Origin: Epiperipatus broadwayi
Lineage: Eukaryota; Onychophora; Udeonychophora; Euonychophora; Peripatidae
Assembly (NCBI GenBank): GCA_028023455.1
Contig: JAQFVV010006199.1
Coordinates: 1,796,001 to 1,860,000, forward strand
Direction of reading: 5' to 3'
Length of the DNA stretch: 64,000 nt
Shown: piece by piece, positions 45,576 to 56,083 of the stretch
Layout of the letters: the number at the start of each line of letters is the position of its first letter
Numbering within the stretch: the stretch's first letter is position 1
Notes under the pieces: model-generated
Databases searched by the model: none
Told to the model about the DNA's origin: nothing
The model's input: only the letters and a program-made list of their open reading frames with translations
Translations under genes and position numbers: made by a program

Positions 45576-46570
45576 CATGTAAAATATTAAAGGAATGTCA
45601 ATGTTTTGGAAAACAACATTTGTTTTCAACTTGATAAACCTGGTTATTCCATGGTCATTGCAAAAGCATAGACCACTATTGTATGAAGAACAAAAAAATA
45701 ATTAAAACAAAAAATTACAGAACAAAACAGAAGATATAAAAGATCGTGTGATCGTGTTTTGTTTAATCAAAATCAAAAATTGAATAAAGGATGGGAATTA
45801 AATCCAAAATTATGATGATTTATTAATTAAATTTAAACTTAGTTGTTGGTTTTTATTAATCTGCATAATAGAACAATAATTTTTATGTATTATGTTTTGC
45901 TCTATTATTTTTTTAGTTTAAATAATATTTTTTTTTTATATATATCTCAATTGTGTATGTTTTTGTAGTGACCATGAAATAATTCCTCTATCCATATAAA
46001 GGCAAATGTTATTTTTGTGAAACATCAGTTCTCTGTTAATACTTTACATGTTCAATCCCTAACACTAAATTGAATTATCTTACATGTTACACCTATGAAA
46101 ATTTTCCCTTCAATACCTAAATATAAATTTGTTTTTGGACAGATGAATGTGAGTGATTTGTATGAATATAGTGATTGAAAGCAGATTATTTGCTATCATT
46201 TTTATAAAGAAAAACTAATCACTATCCACAAAATATTACATTTTTTAAAAATAATTTGAAAATGTTTACAGCTTAATAAAGTATATGTGTAATTTTTTCA
46301 AATTTTATAGATTTAATCTTTAGAAAGTATCATTTGATATTTAAAATTTGATTTGTAGCATTTGCTATATATCATTGTGTATCATAGAGAGCTTTTAACT
46401 TCCAATTTATGGAAAAACAATTGTCTGCACACATAATTATTAATACATTAAAACAAAGTACTGCAAATGATATTTTTTCAAAGCATTTTATTTCTCAACT
46501 GATCTCTTAAATTATGGGTACCAATGAACAATGTCAAACATATATTTAGACTAATAAATAATGTTTCTGT
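45576..46570. repeat. Older interspersed repeat copy, interrupted by the LTR element
   Basis: The right-hand continuation of the repeat in which the LTR element landed. Bases 46040-46570 match the reverse complement of about 59145-59720. Landmarks are GATTGAAAGCA then ATTATTTGCT, GTAATTTTTTCAAAT then TTATAGATTTA, TAGCATTTGCTAT and AACTTCCAATTTA. The part next to the LTR instead matches 59890-59960 in direct orientation, so the family itself contains inverted segments. No coding capacity. Confidence 0.65.
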
Positions 46571-46574
46571 AGTA

Positions 46575-46772
46575 TAATTTTTACTACACCACTCTCACAT
46601 AAGGTAGGGACTGATTTCTATTCATTTTAAACACCTTGTGAAAGTGTGTAATCATAAACATATGGCATGTGAAAAAGATATATGACCTCCAAGATGCACA
46701 TTTCATGCTGAACCAGCACTTATTAGTTAACTGAGATCACATTCTCTTACACATATGTTTAACTATTATTCA

Positions 46773-46780
<8 letters not shown>
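46575..46780. repeat. Extra copy of a hairpin-arm motif
   Basis: TACACCACTCTCACATAAGG followed by TAGGGACTGATTTCTAT at about 46585-46621 matches the left arm of the foldback at 46975-47262. The remainder is unremarkable. Confidence 0.6.

Positions 46781-46871
<91 letters not shown>
46774..46871. repeat. TG/TA/AG compound microsatellite
   Basis: A short TG run, then TA repeats to about 46850, then AG repeats to about 46871. The 70-codon minus-strand frame across it is an artefact of the repeat. Confidence 0.95.
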
Positions 46872-46974
46872 TAAACAGGAAATTACTATGGTTTAATTGA
46901 TGTGTCAAACATACTGCCCTTATACAACTTTGAGGCAAACCACTTGATGAAAGTATATTAATAATTTTCATTAA

Positions 46975-47262
46975 TCATATATTACACTGGAGATTATCCT
47001 CTTAATGAATATTTATATATAGTAATTTTCATTACACCACTCTCACACAAGGTAGGGATTGGTTTCTATCCACTTCTTGGTAATCATATATATCTTTTTC
47101 ACATGTCTTTGATCATATGTTTACAATTATATCCATTCACAAGATACTAAAAGTTGATAGAAACCAGTCTCTACCTTGTGTGAGAATAAGTGAAAATTAC
47201 ACAACAGATATATTATTCATTAAGTGGATAATCTCTAGCTAATGAATGATTACTACAAATTA
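46975..47262. mobile_element. Foldback element with about 120-bp arms
   Basis: The arms at about 46975-47095 and 47140-47262 are inverted copies. Landmarks are GAGATTATCC(T/A)CTTAATGAATA, GTAATTTTCA and CTCACACAAGGTAG followed by GGTTTCTAT. The loop is about 45 bp. No coding capacity. Confidence 0.75.
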
Positions 47263-47285
47263 TTAATATCTATAGTTTCTGGCTA

Positions 47286-47556
47286 TTGTTATAAACAATT
47301 CAAAATACAGCAAAACTCTCCATATAGTAGTGCCATCTTGTGCTAACAAGAGCAATCAATGGATGCCAGAAGGCTTGTGCATAAAATCCCTATCTAGTGC
47401 CTACTCATCCAATATCCCCAGACTAGTTTCTGGCTTGAGTAGGCACTAGATAGGGATTTTATGCACAAGCCTTCTGGCATCCATTGATTGCTCTTGTTAG
47501 CACAAGATGGCACTACTATATGGAGAGTTTGCTGTATTTTGAATTGTTTATAACAA
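47286..47556. mobile_element. Near-perfect palindrome, 121/120-bp arms with a 30-nt loop
   Basis: Left arm 47286-47406 and right arm 47437-47556 are reverse complements over their whole length, differing only by one A in an A-run (CAAAACTCTCC against CAAACTCTCC). The loop reads ATCCAATATCCCCAGACTAG then TTTCTGGCTT. A 14-bp direct repeat, TTCTGGCTATTGTT, lies just outside the left arm (47278-47291) and again at 47592-47605. No frame. A recently formed or homogenised foldback element; a transcript would form a long dsRNA hairpin. Confidence 0.9.
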
Positions 47557-47609
47557 TTATTGTGCTAGTATGAGATAGTGATCATGTGATGTTCTGGCTA
47601 TTGTTCTTT

Positions 47610-48250
47610 ATTGATAGGGATAATTGATAACTTGAAGAGTATAAGTGATAAAATGACACTCTTGCACAACAGTGCTCTTTTTTGAGAAAGGTCTCTAACT
47701 AAAAACTGATCTGGAAATATTTAGCACTACCAGGTTATATACATTTATTAGTCTAGATGGCTAGATGCTAAACACATTTTTCAAAATAAATCTGTTGTTT
47801 ATTGCTAATTTTTTAAAAAAAAACTTAAATCATCTGAAGATTTTCTTTAAGACATACTGAGTATAACAGTGTAATTATTTGATTTTTATCATATTCAGTT
47901 AGTTATCAATTTAAGATTATTTAGCTCTTGAGTCCATTGCCCTCATAAAAGTATAAATCCACTGTAGCATACTAAAATTTTAGAATCTAATTATTTTGAT
48001 TAACATGCTATGAATATGCTAGTTTTGCCAATTGAAAATATGATTAATAGTAAAAAAAATTAATGTTCAAATGCAACCTTTATTGACTTTGATTTAATAA
48101 TTAATGCTTATTTTTAAGTTAGTGATGAGAGAAAAATCTTTTTAAACTTTCAACTTGAACAGCTATTATTTTGACAATATCATTTTACATTTTTTGTAGC
48201 TCTTTAGCTAGAAAGATAAATTAAGTATAGAATGCTGCTGCATTCATTTA
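47610..48250. other. AT-rich non-coding DNA
   Basis: Nothing recognised. Confidence 0.45.
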
Positions 48251-48279
48251 AAATTTAAAAAATGGTGATATAATTATTA

Positions 48280-48640
48280 CAATTATATTTTGTAAAGTAT
48301 TGTCATTTTTGCTAAATTGTTATATGGAAGTGAAACATTAATATTTCATAAACTGGAAAAATGTTAAGGATACTTTATAAGATACTAAATGTATGATGAT
48401 AAGATTATAAGAGTAATCAGTATATTCTTCTGTTTTTTGAATATGAAATGAAGATGAGTAATAGACTTTATATAAAGTATTTTATGGTGAATTTCAGCAT
48501 GATTTTAATGAGAGAAATAGATTCCATTGTAAAGGTGCTGTGAAAAATATTCTAAAAAAGTACGATATTGATTTATTTCATTAAAAGAGCATGGTTGAAG
48601 ATAGAATGCAATGAAGAAATACAATTAAACAGGATAAGTT
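48280..48640 (+). pseudogene. LINE RT C-terminal relic
   Basis: FAKLLYGSETLIFHKLEKC at about 48310-48366 carries the LLYG-x-E-T signature, followed after stops by MYDDKIIRVI (the FEM-x-x-x-R-x-L-R-I region). NILKKYDIDLFH and EDRM near 48545-48600 are its C-terminal block, shared with the copy at 37756. Frame changes and stops throughout. Confidence 0.55.
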
Positions 48641-48689
48641 TTGAAATCTTTTAGAAAGAAAAAGTTAAAAGATAGCAGCAGAAGATGTT

Positions 48690-49505
48690 AAATAATAATA
48701 TCAATGGACTAGCAAGTGATGTATGTAAAATATGAGTTTTATGAATTGATTTATATAATCATTGAAAATTCATCATTAATTTTTTATTTTTTGTCTTTTT
48801 ATCTTTTACTTTTTCTAATCTTCTAGAGTTTGAATGTCCTTTATCTTTGATGAGTGGCTGTTAATGATGAAATGTTTTGTTAATGAGAAAAATTTCAGAA
48901 TTGATTCATGACTAAAAAAAAGTTTTTCCTTAAAAAAAATCTGTTTGCCTGTTTTAAATGAGCTATTATATTCTATTGCATGATTTTGCAAAGAATGATC
49001 ATGTGATTAAACTAATTTGGATTTTGTAAGTATATTATATTTTTTGTGATTCAACTGAGAATTTTAGAACTTTTTTTTTAAATTAAAAAACAATCTGTTT
49101 TTGTTGAGAAGGGGAAATGTGATTTTTGGTCTCATTTTATTTTATTTTACTTTCAGATACTTGTGATAGTTTTAATCTAACTGTTTGGCAGTCTTCTAGA
49201 ATTTAGATAAGAGGGTTATATAAGACAAGAAATATAACCTTTTTTAGTAATGATCTAGGATCATCAGAAAATAATTTTGATAAGATTTGGTATCTCAAAA
49301 GACTTGAGTCTAGATAAAATATTCTATTGCACTACATAAAATAGAAAACAAATGAATTATATACCATGAATATGCAAGTTTTTCTAAGTTTTAACCATAC
49401 ATAAAATGTAATGGTCAGTAAATTGTATTAAGCTATTGTGATATGGTTAAAATTGCGTATTTTAATGAAATGAAATTATAGTATGTGTGGTTATATAAAT
49501 ATATA
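48690..49505. other. AT-rich non-coding DNA
   Basis: Nothing recognised. Confidence 0.45.
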
Positions 49506-49509
49506 GAGC

Positions 49510-49979
49510 AATAAAATGAATTCTACAAGAGTATATAGATAATTATCAACTATTACGGTAATAAATTTTGGTATAAAACAATATTTATTACACTTGCTAA
49601 GCTAGCCTTTTAATATAGTGTATCTTTGTCAAAGCATGACTAAAGTGAATATTAACAAATACATTAGCATTTTTGCATGTGTACAAAAATGTATATTAAA
49701 CTAGTCACTGATTATAATAGATTTGCATGTATAAATTGACCTAGTAGTTGGCTATGTCATTGGATTAAATGGCCAGTGCTTGCTAAAATGAATGCTATTG
49801 GCTCTTATATTTATATATGCTAATATATTTGTGAATATTCACTTTAATCATGCTTTGACAAAGATATACCATACCAAAAGCTTGGCTTAGCAAAAGTAGT
49901 AAATATTGTTTTATACCAAAATTTATTAGCATAATAGTTGATAATTATCTACATACTTCTGCAGAATTTGTTTTATTAC
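49510..49979. mobile_element. Foldback element with about 160-bp arms
   Basis: The arms at about 49510-49670 and 49817-49979 are inverted copies with point differences. Landmarks are AGATAATTATCAACTATTA, AATAAATTTTGGTATAAAAC and TATCTTTGTCAAAGCATGA. The loop is about 146 bp with no frame. Non-autonomous; no target duplication identified. Confidence 0.75.
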
Positions 49980-50523
49980 ATATTATCTACAGTATATATA
50001 TATTATAATTTAATCTCAAATATATCATGTGTACATATATATATATGTTAAAAATGATATATTTATGGTCATATGTTTGTACATCAAATTTAGACCAAAG
50101 TGCAAAATCATTATGAGACAAAAATTTTAAGAAAATAGATGTGTCAGTTATCTTCAGAACTCTTCCCCCTCTGTCAAATTAAAGTTTGATTATTCAAAGC
50201 ATACCGCAATATAAAGGATCAGTGGTCTGTTTATATTTTCTTGTTTCAATCAGCATTACTTTTAATTAACCCCAAAATAATTGTATTGTGAAAAATATTT
50301 TTTATATGTATTTCCAGAGCAATATTTAATTCAAAGAGTATTACTTTCTAAGTTTCTAAAAGCACTAACTTTTTTTTTTTTAACCAGTCTGTAAATATTT
50401 TCTTTGACACTGAACTTGTCTTTATCAAAGTCTAAAAGGCATTAAGATTCAATCTCGAATAATAGAACAATTACATATATATTAAACAAGAGACTGGAAT
50501 TAATCCTATAATTTTCAAAATAT

Positions 50524-50634
50524 GAATATATAAATAAAAGCTATAGACAATTTATAGTATGACTGCCATCCTAAGTAGCTCTCTATAGCAGTCATGCTGT
50601 TAGCTGGCTACAGCTTTTATTTATTTATATATTG
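50524..50634. repeat. Short imperfect hairpin
   Basis: ATATATAAATAAAAGCTATAG and CTACAGCTTTTATTTATTTAT form the outer stem. TATGACTGCC and AGCAGTCATGC form an inner stem. Probably a small foldback remnant. It is too AT-rich and too interrupted to call a microRNA precursor. Confidence 0.5.
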
Positions 50635-50639
50635 TTAGT

Positions 50640-51506
50640 TCTAGTGTTTTGTTTTTATTATATATTGTTTTGTCTGATTTATATATATAAGAACATGTTT
50701 TGAAATAATGCAGAAAATTCAAAATAAAGAATAGCATTGATACAATCTAATTTTATTAACAGTAATGTTTTAAAGGGTTATAGGTTAAGTAATGGGTGTT
50801 TCTTCACTAGTTTCTGGCTAAGTCAACTAATCAGGCAATTGATTTAAATAAGAACTCAAAACTAAATATTTTAGAAGCATTTGTCTTATACATATATTTT
50901 TAAATAATCTTATAAAAACATATAATTTATTTAATATATAAATAAAAAAAAATTGAAATTATACAGTAATATGAAATAGAAATGTTAAATATGTAAAAGA
51001 AAGTTAATTGTGAAGTTATACACAATTAAATCCTTCATTTTTCCAAAAATAATATTTCATAGGCACATAAAATATATTTAATATATATCTAGTTTTAGGC
51101 TTTATAAAGTCTAATATATATATATATAACAATAATCATGATTATGATGTGTTTGCATTGAAAATATACTAGGTTTAATTAGTTTTAACATATTTAATCT
51201 TTGTTTTAGTATTTTTACGTTATATATACATATAACTCTTACTGACTTTAACTTTTGAAAGTTTGTGCACATTGTTTTTTCAGCACTTTATTAGAATCTA
51301 TAGAAAAGAATTATTGTAAGATAAGTCTTGTATATTTGGATTTTCTTTTTTGCAAATATATATATTCTTTATTCAATAGTCAATCATGTTGACCTTAGAT
51401 TTTAGCAGCTACTTCATTTTTAAAAAGATTTATAGCTGAGATTTATTTATCATCATGTAGAACAGATAGTAAATATATTAAAGTTTCTTTCTAGATTACT
51501 TAAGCT

Positions 51507-51509
<3 letters not shown>
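50640..51509. other. AT-rich non-coding DNA
   Basis: CACTAGTTTCTGGCTA at about 50806-50821 repeats the apex motif of the palindrome at 47.3 kb. An AT microsatellite at about 51511-51540 abuts the next LTR. Otherwise nothing. Confidence 0.45.
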
Positions 51510-51540
<31 letters not shown>

Positions 51541-51543
<3 letters not shown>

Positions 51544-53485
51544 AACCTCTGTCTTCTTCACTTATTCACTTTATTAGATTTATAAATGCCCAGGCGCCAA
51601 TTCTATACAAGATAGAATAAAATTTATAACTGTAAATTGCTTTTAAACTTATTTAAAAGATTCCTATACTGTAATTATTCTTTGGCGTAGCTCAGTTGAG
51701 GTTATAGGATATGGTATTCATATAGGATGCAAATAAGAGTGATAGAACATTTATGGATAACAATTCTGTAACACTAATTTAATCATATGCCACACATTTA
51801 TTCAATCATAAAAACATTGCAAAATTATCAATTATCACATTTATTACAGAATAGACAATGATGAAGATCGGGTACCTTTATATCCACATCACCACCTATT
51901 TTAAGCAAAGTAAAATATAATATTGGCACTGTAATATTGGGATCTATCAACTCCAGACAACTTAAATAAATTTGACTTATACTGGCAAATCTAGATATTT
52001 TACAACTATGTTATGTTAACCATATGTGTGTGTGTGTGTGGAAATTGGAGAATTGAATGTATATAATAAAACAATTTATTGAAAATAAAAGACAAAATAA
52101 CAAAAACAAAATATATTATTTTATACATCTTGCTATTAACTCTAACACTTCCCTTCTTACTTAGATAAATTACACTTCTCTCTAACATCTCATTTTTACG
52201 GAAAGAAATGAATTGTTAAAAAAAAATGAAATGAATATGATATATTATAAAGATTTTAATATTCATTTGCAAACTAACTTTAATAATAGTTTTGTTTACT
52301 ATTTCTTTATTACCGATATTCTCAAATATGTGTGCCTTTAAAATGTTATAGATATAACGCATTTATCAATCAATATTTATAATTTATTTACGAAATAATT
52401 GAAATAAAACAAAAGTATAATTTTGGAAACAACAATAATAATAATATTTATAACAGTACACACACATTCGAATATAAAACTTATGTATAGAATGATTTTT
52501 TAAATCATGTAAGACAATATATTGTCTTACAATAATAATAACCAGTTACATTAGCTAAAATATATATATATAAAAATTACATTTCTAGTATACAAAAAAA
52601 AATACTTATCGATATGTAATCATTAGATGATGAATTGTTATTAACTTGAAAGTCATTATTTGAAATGTCAACGATATATATACGATGTATACGCTGCTTC
52701 TATTAATAATAAATGAATCACAAACAAAAAGTTAATCCTGACGGTTAAAAAATAACTTGATATAACTGCAAAAGTTTCCAATATTGAAAATCTTGTAATA
52801 AACATTATAAATATATTAGCATGCACTGGAATTATAGCATGCACTGGAATTATTTTATTAATCACCCGAAATAAAATCTCCAATTTGGTGAAACAATTCT
52901 AATAAAGTTTCATGGTTTTATCTTTTTAATTTTAAATTTGATATAATTTTTTTTATTCCCATTGTTAACAATTTCTTCATGTCAGTATACAGTTACTATA
53001 GATGATTACTAACTGGCGTTCAGTGATGTATTTCATTATTTATTTCAGTCATATATGTGAATAATAAATTCTTTAGTTTATAATTCTTTTACTAAGAAAA
53101 CAAATTATATTGGATAAATTCTTTTTTTTTTAATTTCACTTTATGTAATATTAAGAATAGGCTTTTAAAAATTGAAAATATATAAAGCGTTTCGCAATAG
53201 TAATGAATATGTTTTTTCATAATTATTTTCATTTCTAATATTTGTCTATAATTCAAGTATTATCAATTTACAACAAAATGTTAAATGACTTAATGGATAT
53301 TCTTACATGGTATTCGGGCATTTTAATAGCGAACTCAAATCGTTGTTGGTAAAGTCAGAGCTGAAACCTTGCAGGGTTTATTTTTTCATGTTCATCTTAT
53401 TCTTCTTTTAAGTAGTCTCTTCAAAACTTTTCTTGTCAACACACACTCACGCCTTCTTTTTTTTATTATTATTAATCACTTGACA
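51541..53485 (-). repeat. 3' LTR of the minus-strand LTR element
   Basis: 1945 bp. Compared with the other LTR it has an 18-bp tandem duplication (ATTATAGCATGCACTGGA) near 52818-52853 and lacks about 30 bp present near 56610-56640. GGCGTAGCTCAGTTGAGG near 51684 looks like a pol III A box but has no B box after it. Confidence 0.75.
52668..52883 (-). CDS. LTR-internal hydrophobic small frame (copy in 3' LTR)
   Basis: 71 codons from an ATG: MEILFRVINKIIPVHAIIPV, then a long hydrophobic run with two likely membrane-spanning stretches (FIMFITRFSILETFAVISSYF and FLFVIHLLLI). The other LTR encodes the same start and core. The six-residue IIPVHA repeat here comes from the 18-bp duplication. Retention of the frame in both LTRs is weak evidence for coding, because the LTRs are only a few percent diverged. 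No homologue recognised. Confidence 0.2.
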   Translation of the reverse strand: MEILFRVINKIIPVHAIIPVHANIFIMFITRFSILETFAVISSYFLTVRINFLFVIHLLLIEAAYTSYIYR

Positions 53486-53997
53486 TTCTTATCTAATTTT
53501 GAGTCTTGCTTAATTATTTCTCTAAATTTTTTGTATACCTTTAATTCTTCATTGGCTAAACTAATATTCTTAATATTCTTCATAATTTGGTCATTAATAT
53601 TCTCTTGCATTTCTAGCTTCATTTCTGGTGTTTCTAACTTTGTTTCTAGTTTCACTTCTAATTTTATCTCTGACATTTCTGACTTTATTTCAGCCATCCT
53701 CTCCTCTGATTTCTCTTGATTCAATTTTATTTCTGCTTTTAGCTCTCCATGACCTGATCTCATTACTGACCTTAGTTCTTTTAGTTCTGATTTTAATTCT
53801 GCAAATAACTCTCTTATCAACATCAACATATCACCATCTGTAGTTTTAGAAATATTATCTCTCATCTTATTAGATTCTCCATGTGATATATCTATGGCTT
53901 CATTTCCTGATTCAAGGTCAGGAGACAATGCAACAATGTTTGGAGATGGTGTCTTTTGAGACCCACCCAAACTATCATATAAGTTAAACTCTTCCAT
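53476..53997 (-). CDS. Gag-like or family-specific coiled-coil protein of the LTR element
   Basis: 173 codons from MEEFNLYDSLGGSQKTPSPN. The N-terminal 50 residues are polar and low in structure. From about residue 55 to 150 the protein is a continuous charged helix (ELFAELKSELKELRSVMRSG, then EIKLNQEKSEERMAEIKSEM and repeats of E-M/V-K-L-E), an obvious coiled coil. It ends VK at a TGA formed by the first bases of the 3' LTR (TGTCAAGTGA). No CCHC, protease or RT follows. Position after a 2-kb leader suggests the N-terminal part of gag, but no gag capsid motif is seen. It is the longest uninterrupted frame in the window and is unlike the AT noise. The plus-strand frames at 53369-53843 are shadows. 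Confidence 0.5.
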   Translation of the reverse strand: MEEFNLYDSLGGSQKTPSPNIVALSPDLESGNEAIDISHGESNKMRDNISKTTDGDMLMLIRELFAELKSELKELRSVMRSGHGELKAEIKLNQEKSEERMAEIKSEMSEIKLEVKLETKLETPEMKLEMQENINDQIMKNIKNISLANEELKVYKKFREIIKQDSKLDKNVK

Positions 53998-56083
53998 TAT
54001 ATAATACTTTAAAAATTTATTAATACTACTTAAAGAAAATAAGGTTTACCAGCTCCAACTTCCACCAAACCAACAACTCAAATTCACCATCATTACCTAA
54101 AACCACATAAAATTTCCACAATTTTATTTTCCCATCTAATGTTCAATTTTCCACACACACATAGGCAAGAAGACATTAAGTTTTAACTAGATAACATTGA
54201 TCTAAACATAACTGGAATTTTAAACTAAATTTTACATGATCCACTATAGCTATATTACAAACTACACCAATTCAAATTACTGATAAAAGACCAAAATAAT
54301 TTAAACATGTTCATTTATCTTTATGCTGTATTGGGTGCATTCAAATATTATAACCAGCATTTATAACCCCCCAAAAAAATGAATTTTATAACCAAAATAA
54401 AATTAATGATGACATGCATTTACTATGACAACTGATGTACAATTTTTACTTAAATATAGTAGATGCCAACCTTTGCATAAGAATATAGAAAATAGCCTTT
54501 TAAGAATGAGCTATATATTCAAGTTATATACTCATCCATTCTTCTAAAGATCTAACAGATACTGACAGTCAAAATAATGATTAGCTGATCACAATTTTGA
54601 GATAGATAAAAGAACTCCATCATTGCTTTTAAAACAGACAATGCTCCATGAATACTCTGATGATCATCCCACTTTAGTCACTCTAAGCTACTACAACCCA
54701 TAATATTTTACTACAAACACTATCACAATGCCCTGCTTACATCCAAGTCTTAGGGGCTATTTATAAAATATTGTCTTGCTCATCTTTGGGCGTCTTAGAG
54801 ACAAATATTACATATATATTAGAGAGAATTATGACTTGCTCTCTCTGGAGTCTTAGAGGCAAAATCATGGCAGGACTACTGTTAACTGCTTCATGATAAC
54901 TTACATCTGATATCATAATTTGGGTTAGAGCAGTGAATGAGAACAATCAGTCACCAGTGACATGAATACACCATATCCTTAAGACAATAACAAAAACTCT
55001 CCATCCATCACCAAAACTTGTAATGCAACCAACAAAACTCCAACAATAAAGTATCCTAATTAACCTTCAAAATTATAGACTTTCTATAACAGAAATGTTT
55101 CAAATATGAACAACATTACTACTTTATAATTTAACACCATCAATAATTCTCTGTTTATCTGGCAGCAATGCTATATTTCATTGCCAAGCAAAATATCAAA
55201 AAAAAATAATAATAATAATGCTATCAACTTTTAACATTTACTATAAGTTGTGATATTTATATAGCTTTAAAATTGAAATTAAGCTGTTTCATGGCTGTAT
55301 TTATTTATTTCACATAAAAAAATGTTTTTTTAAAAAAAACTATACATATGACATTAATATATCTACTACACATCTTTCAGGTATTGGCTAATTTCGAACC
55401 CTAATTGGCTTATTTCAAACCTTAGTTAATGCTCCATTTACCCCTAGTTCCATTTTGTCAAACATTTCTATTAATCTTCCAGATTGATATAAAAAAAATC
55501 CTTGAATAAGAAAACTGCCCACTTGATTCTATTTTGGAACCAATTTTGCAATAACTGTATATTTAAACAGGAATAAAGTAATTCTAATGGCACTGGATTG
55601 ATTTCTTTAACCATTCTGATTTTTCGTCTCAGGTATATGACAATATATATTATGTCTCAGTTGGGTGTCTTTTTAACCCAATTAAGCCAACAAAAAAAAT
55701 AAAAAATAAACACTCTACATACAGGATATGATATTTAATTAATCAAGATCCTATAATTAGACAATCATTTACCCCTATTTATAATACTCATCAATCAAAT
55801 CTAACGTGCTGACTGCCATTTCATTCCACTATCATTAACTAATCATGCTGCCACATTGTGTACCATTCATAATAGAATGTATAATATATCATCTCCCATA
55901 AAGAACAAAATACACATATGAACAAAGATGAATCAATCACCAATCATTGTGCAACCATTTACAACCTCAGTAACCTCTATATATCATGCCCCAATCATTG
56001 GGAAAACATTTATCCATAAATATATCGAGCATTTAACCCATAAATGTCGAGGTGTCCATGTTGGGCAAGCCAATTACCCACCC
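53998..56083 (-). other. Long leader region of the minus-strand LTR element
   Basis: About 2.1 kb between the 5' LTR and the coiled-coil frame, with no sizeable open frame on the coding strand. Just inside the 5' LTR the minus strand reads GGGTGGGTAATTGGCTTGCC. TGGGTAATTGG is the only TGG-initiated primer-site candidate, and I cannot assign a tRNA. The 66-codon plus-strand frame at 55928-56128 crosses into the LTR and is not credible. Confidence 0.5.

Noticed and set aside
46759-46971. 70-codon minus-strand frame
   Set aside because: It is a Tyr-Ile and Ser-Leu repeat produced by the TA/AG microsatellite.
50524-50634. microRNA precursor
   Set aside because: The stem is interrupted and mostly A/T, and similar small hairpins are common here as foldback remnants.
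51684-51705. tRNA-like GGCGTAGCTCAGTTGAGG in the LTR
   Set aside because: It has no B box or pairing downstream, and the other LTR copy has lost the A-box match; probably coincidence.
53369-53843. Plus-strand frames of 116 and 71 codons
   Set aside because: They are antisense shadows of the coiled-coil ORF (Leu/Ser-rich because the sense strand is Glu/Lys-rich) and cross the LTR boundary.
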